A DNA stretch of 20,815 bases from Sulfitobacter sp. (GTDB taxonomy: Bacteria > Pseudomonadota > Alphaproteobacteria > Rhodobacterales > Rhodobacteraceae): assembly GCA_024636405.1 (NCBI GenBank), contig JAGXHC010000006.1, positions 1-20,815 on the forward strand, written 5' to 3'. A model generated the notes under the pieces. It saw only the letters and a list, made by a program, of their open reading frames with translations. It did not search any database and was not told where the DNA came from. A program made the position numbers and the translations under genes. Below are positions 7,745-15,114 of this stretch, one piece after another; the stretch's first letter is position 1; every line of letters begins with the position of its first letter.

Positions 7745-8959
7745 ATGACAGCCACCGCCAGCACAGCCCAGTCCCTGCCGATCGACCATGATCGCAAGGG
7801 GCTTCCGGCGTGGAGTTATTTCAATACTGAGATGCTGGAGATGGAAAAGGATCTGCTCTTCCGCGCTCATTGGCAGTTGGTCGGCCACGTCAATGACATC
7901 CCCGACGCGGGTGATTTTGTGACGCTGGACTGTGTGGGCGAACGCGCATTGGTTGTGCGGGGGCAGGACGACGTCGTGCGCGCGTTCCATAACCTGTGCC
8001 GTCATCGCGGATCGCGCGTGGTGGCCAAGGAACACGGCAATTGTCGCAATTCCATCGTCTGCCCCTTCCACGGTTGGGTTTACAACCTTGACGGCACGCT
8101 GCGCGGTGCCGCGCAGCCCGATAAACTGCCCCCGATGGACCCGGTGGCGTTCGGTTTGAAGCCGATTGAGATCGACATCTGGCGCGGCTTTATCTTCGTG
8201 CGGTTCCAGCCCGGCCCGCAGCCCTCCATGAACGAGGTGCTGTCGCGCTTTGACAAGGAACTGGCGCAGTATGATCTGGACGGACTGATGCCGTCGGGTG
8301 AAGGGTTCTATGCCGAAACGGCCGAAGTGAACTGGAAATGCGTGCGCGATGTGGACAACGAAGGCTATCATGTGCCGATGGCGCATCCGGGTCTGGATGA
8401 CCTGTTTGGCAGCAATTATTACGACGAGGATTTCGATGAAGGCTGTTCGCGGTCCTATTCGCTGTTCCGCGAAGGCCGCAACCGACTGTGGAGCGTGCGC
8501 GCCTACCGCGCCATCCTTGAGGCACCGGAGTATCTGGATGAGGAACATAAACGCGCGTGGCTCTATATTGGCATCTTCCCAAACTGTGTGCTGGGGCTCT
8601 ATCCTGATTGTGTGAAGTTCTATCAGGAGTTTCCCGTGGCTTACGGCAAGACAATGCAGCGCGGCACGACCTACCGTCTGGGCAAGGAAGACCGCCGCAT
8701 GCGTGCAGCGCGGTATCTTTCAAGCCGGATTGACAGACTGACATCGGACGAGGACGAAGAACTTGTGCGTTGGGTCTGGGAAGCGGCGTTCTCAAGCGGT
8801 TATGACGGGGTGATCCTGTCAGATCTGGAAAACTGCGTGCGCAGCTATCACGATACACTGCGGACACATTTTCCGGTGCTGAAGGAAGATGAGCCGCCTG
8901 TCGGACAGACCGCCGCGCGCAATGAAGAACTGCTGGCGCAACGGGAACCGGCAGAGTGA
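7745..8959 (+). CDS. Rieske non-haem iron oxygenase alpha subunit (quaternary-amine type, copy 1)
   Basis: This 404-residue protein is a ring-hydroxylating-type oxygenase alpha subunit. The Rieske [2Fe-2S] ligands are C85-x-H87 (CRHRGSR) and C106-x2-H109 (CPFHGW). The mononuclear iron ligands appear as H209 and H214 in NEGYHVPMAH, with an Asp in the later SDLENCVRSY region as probable third ligand. The bridging residue three before H209 is Glu (E206) rather than the usual Asp. Glu at this place is known in the carnitine monooxygenase CntA group, which oxidises quaternary ammonium compounds. Its place in front of a transporter and beside amine-oxidising enzymes supports N-demethylation or C-N cleavage of an N-methylated compound. 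No ferredoxin or reductase partner lies in the window. First gene of operon A. Confidence 0.88.
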   Translation: MTATASTAQSLPIDHDRKGLPAWSYFNTEMLEMEKDLLFRAHWQLVGHVNDIPDAGDFVTLDCVGERALVVRGQDDVVRAFHNLCRHRGSRVVAKEHGNCRNSIVCPFHGWVYNLDGTLRGAAQPDKLPPMDPVAFGLKPIEIDIWRGFIFVRFQPGPQPSMNEVLSRFDKELAQYDLDGLMPSGEGFYAETAEVNWKCVRDVDNEGYHVPMAHPGLDDLFGSNYYDEDFDEGCSRSYSLFREGRNRLWSVRAYRAILEAPEYLDEEHKRAWLYIGIFPNCVLGLYPDCVKFYQEFPVAYGKTMQRGTTYRLGKEDRRMRAARYLSSRIDRLTSDEDEELVRWVWEAAFSSGYDGVILSDLENCVRSYHDTLRTHFPVLKEDEPPVGQTAARNEELLAQREPAE

Positions 8960-8993
8960 GCGACCCCGCGGTTCAAAAGAGGGTAGCGCGCAG

Positions 8994-9860
8994 GTGGCAG
9001 TGAGCTTGGACCATGAGGCAAAGCAGGGCCTGAAACTGATCAGCCCGACGCTGGTTTATGTGCTGCTGCTGCTGGCTGCACCCTTGCTGATGGTGATCAC
9101 GTTCAGCTTCTGGACGCAGGATTATCTGACGATCGACACCAGCCCCACCTGGGCGAACTACCGCGAAGCATGGGGCACGCCGATATATCAGGTGCTGATG
9201 TGGCGGTCGCTCAAGATTTCGCTGACCGTGACGGTGGTGACAGTTTTACTGGCCTTCCCGGTCGCGTATTTCCTGTCGTTTCATGTCACCCGGCGCAAGG
9301 CATTGTGGCTTTTCCTGATTACTGTCCCGTTCTGGACCAGCTATCTGTTGCGGGTGTTCTTGTGGAAAGTGATCCTTGGGTACAATGGCGTGTTGAACTC
9401 CGCTCTGCTGGGGCTGGGTATCATCGACACCCCGCTGACGTTTATCCTGTACAACCTCAACGCCGTGGTCATCACGCTGGCACACGCTTGGGCGCCTTTT
9501 GCGATCCTCCCGATTTTTGTGGCTCTGGAGCGGATTGACCGGTCCTTGCTGGAGGCCGCCACCGATCTGGGCGATGGCCCTATCCGGCGGTTCTTTCGCA
9601 TCACGTTGCCGCTGGCGATGCCGGGCATCGTTGCCGCAACCCTGATCGTGCTGATCCCCACCGTGGGCGATTTCATCACACCGCGCCTTGTGGGCGGCAC
9701 CGACGGGCTGATGATCGCGAATATGATCCAGATCCAGATCGGCAAGGCGAACAATGCGCCGCTCGGGGCAGCGCTTGCCGTGTCGTCGATGGTGGTGATC
9801 GGGCTGATCAGTGCCATGATCTTTCTCGTCGGGAAAAAGCTTGGAGGACGCGTTCGGTGA
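8994..9860 (+). CDS. ABC transporter permease, PotB type
   Basis: This is a 288-residue inner-membrane permease with about six membrane segments, the first around LVYVLLLLAAPLLMVITF. The EAA loop that docks on the ATPase is visible as EAATDLGDGPIRRFFRITLP. The start is uncertain. GTG 8994 is chosen because GAGGG sits 10 bases before it; GTG 9000 is equally possible, and the frame open back to 8889 would overlap the Rieske gene. It closely follows the Rieske oxygenase and overlaps the next permease, so it is an integral part of operon A. The PotB/PotH family imports polyamines and related cationic amines. Confidence 0.88.
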   Translation: MAVSLDHEAKQGLKLISPTLVYVLLLLAAPLLMVITFSFWTQDYLTIDTSPTWANYREAWGTPIYQVLMWRSLKISLTVTVVTVLLAFPVAYFLSFHVTRRKALWLFLITVPFWTSYLLRVFLWKVILGYNGVLNSALLGLGIIDTPLTFILYNLNAVVITLAHAWAPFAILPIFVALERIDRSLLEAATDLGDGPIRRFFRITLPLAMPGIVAATLIVLIPTVGDFITPRLVGGTDGLMIANMIQIQIGKANNAPLGAALAVSSMVVIGLISAMIFLVGKKLGGRVR

Positions 9861-10672
9861 AATATCTCTCGGGAAAATGGCTGGCGATCTACGCCGTCAC
9901 CTATATGATCTTTCTCTATGCGCCGGTGATCCTGCTGCCGCTTTTTGCCTTCAACACCTCCACCATCGTGGCCTTTCCGCTATCGGGATTTACCACCGAA
10001 TGGTTCGTCGGGCTGTGGCATACCGAAACCCTGCATGTGGCGCTTTGGAATTCGGCCAAGGTCGCCGTTTCGACCGCGCTGCTCAGCACGCTTCTGGGTG
10101 CTTTCGCGGCCCGTTCTGCCGCGCGGTTCGCGTTTCCGGGCAAGACCGGCATCATGGCGTTGATCATGTTGCCGCTGGTCTTGCCGGAAATCATCATCGC
10201 GGTGGCGCTGCTGATCATGCTGAACCAATTGGGGCTGACACTTTCGTTGTGGACGGTGGTGGGCGGTCATGTGCTGATCTGCACGCCGTTTTCCATAGCG
10301 GTGCTCAGTTCGTCGTATCGCGGGTTGGACCGCGAGCTTGAGGAGGCGTCGTTTGATCTGGGTGAAACCCGGTGGGGCACCTTTCGGCGCGTGACCCTGC
10401 CGCTGGTGTTTCCGGGGGTAATCTCAAGCTTGCTGATCACCTTTACCATTTCACTGGACGAATTCATCATCGCCTTCTTTCTGACCGGCACAGACGTAAC
10501 CCTGCCCGTCTATATCTGGAGCCAGCTGCGCTTTCCCGCGAAACTGCCTTCGGTCATGGCACTGGGGACAATTCTGCTGGCGGTGTCGGTCTTGCTGCTG
10601 ATTGTTGCTGAAATCCTGCGCCGCCGCGCCGCCGCAAAGCAGGGCATCGAAACCACATTGGCGGGAGTCTAA
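9857..10672 (+). CDS. ABC transporter permease, PotC type
   Basis: The 271-residue partner permease starts at GTG 9857, overlapping the previous stop (GTGA), with GGAGGA 8 bases upstream. It has about six membrane segments, and the EAA motif reads EASFDLGETRWGTFRRVTLP. PotC/PotI relatives form a heterodimeric channel with a PotB-type partner. The gene is followed after two bases by the ATPase, so transporter stoichiometry is probably kept by translational coupling. Confidence 0.9.
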   Translation: MKYLSGKWLAIYAVTYMIFLYAPVILLPLFAFNTSTIVAFPLSGFTTEWFVGLWHTETLHVALWNSAKVAVSTALLSTLLGAFAARSAARFAFPGKTGIMALIMLPLVLPEIIIAVALLIMLNQLGLTLSLWTVVGGHVLICTPFSIAVLSSSYRGLDRELEEASFDLGETRWGTFRRVTLPLVFPGVISSLLITFTISLDEFIIAFFLTGTDVTLPVYIWSQLRFPAKLPSVMALGTILLAVSVLLLIVAEILRRRAAAKQGIETTLAGV

Positions 10673-10674
10673 CG

Positions 10675-11781
10675 TTGCCGGACAAAAACATTGCACCGAT
10701 GATCACGATCACGGACGTGGTCAAAAAATTCGGCACGTTCACCGCGCTGCACGGCATAACAGCGCAGATTGCGGAGGGCGAGTTTTTCTCGCTGCTGGGG
10801 CCTTCGGGCTGCGGCAAGACGACCCTGCTGCGCCTGATTGCCGGGTTCGATTCGCCCACCAGCGGCAGCATCCGCATTGATGGCAAGGACATGACGGATA
10901 TTCCCGCCAATGCGCGGCCCACCAATATGGTGTTCCAGAGCTATGCGATTTTCCCGCATCTCAACGTGGAGGAAAACGTAGGCTACGGCCTGAAGACCCA
11001 GCGCATGCCAAAAGACGAAATCAAAAAAGAAGTCGGCGAGGTGCTGGCGCTGGTGGACATGGCGTCGTTCGGAAAACGCAAGGCGCATGAGTTGTCGGGC
11101 GGTCAAAGACAGCGTGTCGCACTTGCCCGTGCGCTGGTGATGCGTCCAAAGGTGATCCTTTTGGATGAACCGCTGTCCGCGCTTGACAAAAAGCTGCGGG
11201 ACCAGATGCAGGTTGAACTGCGTGCCTTGCAACGCTCCATCGGTATCACCTTCATCCTTGTGACCCACGATCAGGAAGAAGCGCTGATCATGTCGGACCG
11301 GATTGCGGTCATGTTCGACGGGCGGATCGAACAGATCGACACGCCTGAGGGGCTGTATCGCCGCCCGGTGAACAAACGTGTCGCGTCCTTTATCGGGGTA
11401 ATGAACTTTCTCAATGCCAAGGCCATACCTGAACCAGATGGTGCCCTGATGCTGGACATTCCCGCGCTTGGCACCGTGAAGCTGGCGCACGAACGGCTGC
11501 CTGAAGGCATTGACGCGGCGCGCATCGACAGCATCGGCGTGCGGCCTGAAATGCTGACCTTGCTGCTGGAAGATACAGACCGCGCCGAACACACCGTTGA
11601 TGCCGAAGTCATCGACACCCAATATTACGGTGACATGACCTATTACGGCGTGCGCCTGCCACATCATGACGGCTCCGTCACGATCTCGATGCGCAACACG
11701 GCCGGGCGATCGGTGTTGCAACCGGGCAGCAAGGTCGTGGTCGGGTGGGGTCCGGATTCAATCGTTGTGTTCAAAGAGTGA
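10675..11781 (+). CDS. ABC transporter ATP-binding protein, PotA type
   Basis: This 368-residue ATPase starts at TTG 10675 (GGGAG 8 bases upstream); ATG 10699 is a second possible start. The Walker A motif is GPSGCGKTT (about 42-50), the signature LSGGQ is at 140-144, Walker B VILLDE is at about 160-165 and the H-loop histidine is H198 (LVTHDQEEA). The C-terminal ~130 residues form a TOBE/OB-type regulatory domain as in PotA and MalK. It powers the two permeases encoded just upstream. Its stop overlaps the GTG of the second Rieske gene. Confidence 0.93.
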   Translation: MPDKNIAPMITITDVVKKFGTFTALHGITAQIAEGEFFSLLGPSGCGKTTLLRLIAGFDSPTSGSIRIDGKDMTDIPANARPTNMVFQSYAIFPHLNVEENVGYGLKTQRMPKDEIKKEVGEVLALVDMASFGKRKAHELSGGQRQRVALARALVMRPKVILLDEPLSALDKKLRDQMQVELRALQRSIGITFILVTHDQEEALIMSDRIAVMFDGRIEQIDTPEGLYRRPVNKRVASFIGVMNFLNAKAIPEPDGALMLDIPALGTVKLAHERLPEGIDAARIDSIGVRPEMLTLLLEDTDRAEHTVDAEVIDTQYYGDMTYYGVRLPHHDGSVTISMRNTAGRSVLQPGSKVVVGWGPDSIVVFKE

Positions 11782-12998
11782 CCAGCGCGGATGACAGCAT
11801 CGCCACCCTGATCGCAAACCAGAAACCGGGGTTTGCGATGGCACAGCCCTTTTATACGTCCGCGCAGGTGTTTGCGGCAGAGCGGCGCGCGGTCTTTGGG
11901 CGCCAATGGTTGCTTGCCGGTCATGTCAGCGAGTTGCCAGAGATCGGCGATTACCTTTTGTTCGAGATACTGGAAGAATCGGTGATCGTATGCCGCGATG
12001 GCCAGGGTGATATCCGCGCTTTCGCCAATGTCTGTCGTCATCGCGGGTCACGCCTGTGCATCGCGCCGCGTGGCAATGTCCGGCGGTTTACCTGTCCCTA
12101 TCACGCCTGGGCCTATAATCTTGACGGTAGCCTGTTCAATGCGCGTTTGCTGGACGACGCCCATGACCGCGATGCGCTGTCGCTCAGCGCGGTGCGGGTC
12201 GAAGTGCTGGCAGGGCTGATCTATCTGTCGCTCAGCGATGATCCCCCAGACTTTGCCCCCTTACGCGACGCGCTTGATCCGGTGCTGGCGCCGTTCAATC
12301 TGGCGGCGACACGGATTGCGCACCGCGAGACCTATGAGGTGGAGGCCAACTGGAAACTGCTCGTGGAGAACTACAACGAATGCTATCACTGCGCGTCTGC
12401 GCATCCCGAGTTTTCGCGCAGCCACGCCATTCATATGTCCGAGGCCCGCGTCGCCCCGCTGAACGATGCGATGATCTCAGGGTCAGCGGCCTGCGGCGTG
12501 CCCACCGATTTCATCGACGGCATTGGTCTGGCGCAGGCGAATGGCGCTGCGGATCATGCCTATAATCGCTATGCCTTGCTTGAGGGCTACCAGACCGGCA
12601 GCGAGGATGGCAGGCCGCTGGCCCCATTGCTTGGGTCAATTTCAGGATATGACAGCGGCGCGTCAGATGCCTATGTCGGGCTGCTCAACCCGATGCTGAT
12701 CTACTGCGATCATGTCGTGCTCTATCGGTTTTTTCCGATTGATGCACACCGCTGTGGCCAGGAAATCATCTGGCTTGTGCACGAAGACGCGGTCGCGGGG
12801 AAAGATTACGATACTGACCGGCTGATCTGGCTATGGGACGTCACCACCCGCGCTGATAAACGCATCGTAGAGGACAACGCCCGCGGTGTCGCCTCGCGCT
12901 ATTATACGCCCGGCCCGCTGGTGGAAATGGAACGTTATCTGGGGCGCTTTATCGGCGCGTACCACAGTATGCTAGGCTACGAAGGGCGAGATTTATGA
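11778..12998 (+). CDS. Rieske non-haem iron oxygenase alpha subunit (GbcA/CntA-like, copy 2)
   Basis: GTG 11778 overlaps the ATPase stop (GTGA) and gives 406 residues; ATG 11838 is a weaker alternative. The Rieske ligands are C86-x-H88 (CRHRGSRL) and C106-x2-H109 (CPYHAW). The catalytic segment ENYNECYHCASAH supplies H204 and H209 with bridging E201. This segment closely matches the glycine-betaine demethylase GbcA and related quaternary-amine oxygenases. VEDNARG further on probably holds the Asp ligand. The two Rieske enzymes differ clearly here (copy 1 has NEGYHVPMAH), so they may act on successive substrates or form a heteromer. A reductase must come from elsewhere in the genome. Confidence 0.88.
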   Translation: MTSADDSIATLIANQKPGFAMAQPFYTSAQVFAAERRAVFGRQWLLAGHVSELPEIGDYLLFEILEESVIVCRDGQGDIRAFANVCRHRGSRLCIAPRGNVRRFTCPYHAWAYNLDGSLFNARLLDDAHDRDALSLSAVRVEVLAGLIYLSLSDDPPDFAPLRDALDPVLAPFNLAATRIAHRETYEVEANWKLLVENYNECYHCASAHPEFSRSHAIHMSEARVAPLNDAMISGSAACGVPTDFIDGIGLAQANGAADHAYNRYALLEGYQTGSEDGRPLAPLLGSISGYDSGASDAYVGLLNPMLIYCDHVVLYRFFPIDAHRCGQEIIWLVHEDAVAGKDYDTDRLIWLWDVTTRADKRIVEDNARGVASRYYTPGPLVEMERYLGRFIGAYHSMLGYEGRDL

Positions 12999-13777
12999 CA
13001 GCCGATAACTATGATGACCGCCACATCGCCCTGCTGGAAACGCTTTGGGGAGAGGGATACCTTTCGCCCGGCGGCCCGGAGGAGGTGGCACGCGTGATCG
13101 AAGGATTACCGCTTGTGGGATGTCATCTGCTTGATATCGGGTGTGGGTCAGGGGCCGTCGCGGTGTCACTGGTCCGTGATCACGGTGCGGCACATGTGAC
13201 CGGCATCGACATCGAAGCACCGGTTTGTGCCGCATCACAGCGGCGCGTCGGTGCGGCAAACCTGGCAAACCGCATCACCATCCGCAAGGTCGATCCGGGC
13301 CCCCTGCCCTTTGAGGATGCGACATTCGATGTGGTGTTTTCCAAGGATTCCATCATCCATATTCCGGACAAGGAAGCATTGTGCGAGGATGTTTTCCGGG
13401 TACTCAAACCCGGCGGCTGGTTTGCCGCGTCCGACTGGCTGATCTCCCATGACGACGCACCTTCGCCTGAAATGGCCCATTATATCGCGCTCGAAGATCT
13501 GGATTTCGCCATGGCGTCGCCTGCGCGTTATGAAAAGGCGCTTATGGCAGCGGGCTTTGGGCACATCACCCTGACCAACCGCAATCCGTGGTATGCAGAA
13601 GTGGCGCAAGAGGAACTGAATCGCCTGACCGGGTTGGAGCGCAAAGTCCTGGAGGCGGCGCATGGCAGCGACCTGATTGACGCCTCCATCAAGACATGGT
13701 CGGCAATGATCAAAGTGCTGCAATCGGGCGAACATTGCCCGCATCATCTGCGGGCGCAAAAGCCTCACGATCCCTGA
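12995..13777 (+). CDS. SAM-dependent N-methyltransferase, phosphoethanolamine methyltransferase-like
   Basis: The 260-residue class I methyltransferase overlaps the Rieske stop by ATGA. SAM motif I is LDIGCGSG (46-53), and the acidic ribose-binding residue is in GIDIEAP. It resembles the Plasmodium-type phosphoethanolamine N-methyltransferase. WGEGYLSPGG corresponds to that enzyme's GENYISSGG, including the active-site Tyr (Y22), and FSKDSIIHI corresponds to its YSRDAILHL, keeping the Asp and His four residues apart (D118, H122). This suggests transfer of a methyl group to an amine nitrogen. Its presence as the last gene of a demethylating operon is unexpected. Other small-molecule methyltransferases share the fold, so the exact acceptor is not known. 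Confidence 0.8.
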   Translation: MTADNYDDRHIALLETLWGEGYLSPGGPEEVARVIEGLPLVGCHLLDIGCGSGAVAVSLVRDHGAAHVTGIDIEAPVCAASQRRVGAANLANRITIRKVDPGPLPFEDATFDVVFSKDSIIHIPDKEALCEDVFRVLKPGGWFAASDWLISHDDAPSPEMAHYIALEDLDFAMASPARYEKALMAAGFGHITLTNRNPWYAEVAQEELNRLTGLERKVLEAAHGSDLIDASIKTWSAMIKVLQSGEHCPHHLRAQKPHDP

Positions 13778-13825
13778 CGCGGCGAGGCGCAGCAGACCGT
13801 TCGTATCCACAATTGAACAATGAAA

Positions 13826-13853
13826 AACCGCCGTTGCATCGGCAACGGCGGTT
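13826..13853 (-). terminator. Intrinsic terminator of the binding-protein gene
   Basis: A perfect 12-bp stem (AACCGCCGTTGC at 13826-13837 paired with 13842-13853) with a 4-base loop lies 19 bases past the stop of the minus-strand binding-protein gene. Read on the minus strand the stem is followed by a T-run (TTTTTCA), so it terminates that gene. On the plus strand the T-run is weak; it may still help end operon A. Confidence 0.85.
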
Positions 13854-13871
13854 CAAATTCACCTGTGCTTT

Positions 13872-14939
13872 TTAGAAACCGGCTTTGATATTTTCAAACT
13901 CGGCAATCATCTTTTCACGCAGCTCTGGTCCCGGAGGTGCCTGCCAAAGCGTGTTTTCCCGCAGCGCTTCGTTGCTGTCGAGACTGATGGCCTTCAACAT
14001 CTCCTGGTCCATCTTTGCCATTTCGGTGGCATTGGAATGTCCGTAACCCCACGCCGTGACAATGTAGTCGGCGGTCTTTGGTTCCAGCCAGGCGTTGACG
14101 AAATCGTAGAATTTGTCATCAGAACCCGGCCCGTCCTTAAGCTTAACGTAACCGCAAACCCAGCTGGACGCGCCCTCATCGGTGTCGCGCTTCATCTTGA
14201 TCGGCAGGCCTTCACCGCTCATCGTGGCGGAGGTTTCATTCCACGCCCAGGCCAGTTGTACCTGCCCCGACTGCATCAGCTGCGCCAGCGAAGAGGAGCT
14301 GTCCCAGTATGAAAGCACGTTCTTGTGGACGGCCCGCAGGAAATCGGAGGCATTCTTGAAATCTTCGTCCGTGGCCTTGGTCCAGTCCTGCACGCCTGTC
14401 GCCAGGAACCCCAGCGCATAAGCATCATCCACGCTGTCCCCGATGGAAATCTTTCCAGCCATCGACGGGTCGGCAAATATCTGCAAGGATTTCACCTGAT
14501 CTTCGCTTAGCAATTCGGTGTTATAGGTCAGCGCCGTATTGCCCCAGTCCATCGGGACAAAGTAATATTCGCCATCCTTCTTATAGGCTTCGATCTCACG
14601 GAATTCGGAGTTCAGATCATCCCAGCGGTCGATCCTGGACGTGTCGAGCGGTTCCAGCAGGCCCGCTTCCATCCACTTTGGCACCGATTGCGAACAGGGG
14701 TGCGCGACATCGGCCTTAAAGCCCGAACGCAACTTCTGGAACGCTTCTTCCTCATCGCCGAAGAAGGCGAATGTGGGTGGGCCGCCGTGCTTTTCGTTGT
14801 AGGCCGTATAGAATTCCGGGTCTTCGTAGCCGGCCCAGTCGAACACCGTCAGTTCGGTGTCCTGCGCCATCGCCGCCGTGGTCGTCAGCAGTGCCGCCGC
14901 CCCGGCCAACAAAAAGCCCATGTGACTTGATCTGGTCAT
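13872..14939 (-). CDS. Periplasmic solute-binding protein, PotD-like
   Basis: This 355-residue protein has a signal peptide ending in TAAMA/Q (residue 25) and starts at an ATG preceded by GGGGAG. It belongs to the spermidine/putrescine-binding fold (FDWAGYEDPEF near the N-terminus, keeping the Trp and Tyr seen in PotD). From memory of PotD, the acidic residues that hold spermidine amines appear replaced: the DDARE stretch reads DDAYA (about 171-175), and the Asp after the ligand-stacking Trp is Cys (SSWVCGY, W260 and C262). The retained aromatic residues suit a methylated, cationic amine. It almost certainly serves the permeases and ATPase of operon A, although it lies on the opposite strand and is transcribed divergently from the TMADH-like gene. 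Confidence 0.88.
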   Translation of the reverse strand: MTRSSHMGFLLAGAAALLTTTAAMAQDTELTVFDWAGYEDPEFYTAYNEKHGGPPTFAFFGDEEEAFQKLRSGFKADVAHPCSQSVPKWMEAGLLEPLDTSRIDRWDDLNSEFREIEAYKKDGEYYFVPMDWGNTALTYNTELLSEDQVKSLQIFADPSMAGKISIGDSVDDAYALGFLATGVQDWTKATDEDFKNASDFLRAVHKNVLSYWDSSSSLAQLMQSGQVQLAWAWNETSATMSGEGLPIKMKRDTDEGASSWVCGYVKLKDGPGSDDKFYDFVNAWLEPKTADYIVTAWGYGHSNATEMAKMDQEMLKAISLDSNEALRENTLWQAPPGPELREKMIAEFENIKAGF

Positions 14940-14961
14940 AAATATCTCCCCATTTTTATCA

Positions 14962-14980
14962 GTCCGGCTTTTTGCCGGAC
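14962..14980 (-). other. Hairpin in the 5' leader of the binding-protein mRNA
   Basis: GTCCGGC (14962-14968) pairs perfectly with GCCGGAC (14974-14980) around a 5-base loop, 22 bases before the start codon of the binding protein. It lies just ahead of the ribosome site. Such leader hairpins often protect abundant binding-protein mRNAs from decay; a weak attenuator is the other possibility. Confidence 0.55.
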
Positions 14981-15061
14981 GCTTTTATGCGGTCCTTCCC
15001 GGCATGTCTGGGGAAAGACCCTGACCCGAAGGCTAGGCGGGTTTGACGGTTGACTCAAGTT

Positions 15062-15081
15062 TTATTTGAGCGCTCAAATAA
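15062..15081. promoter_or_regulatory. Putative repressor operator, 20-bp perfect palindrome (copy 2)
   Basis: The palindrome TTATTTGAGCGCTCAAATAA sits between the divergent binding-protein and TMADH-like genes, 33 bases before the ATG at 15115. Its 12-bp core is identical to the operator before operon A. A possible plus-strand -35 (TTGACT, 15050-15055) precedes it, so the operator would cover the -10 region and block transcription when bound. It could control both divergent genes. Confidence 0.75.
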
Positions 15082-15114
15082 TAATCAAAGCAGCCACAAC
15101 TGATCGAGGACCAC

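Noticed and set aside
10669..11721. Minus-strand open frame of 350 codons opposite the PotA-type ATPase
   Set aside because: It is a shadow of the ATPase gene: no ribosome site, no recognisable domain, and unusual His/Gln content.
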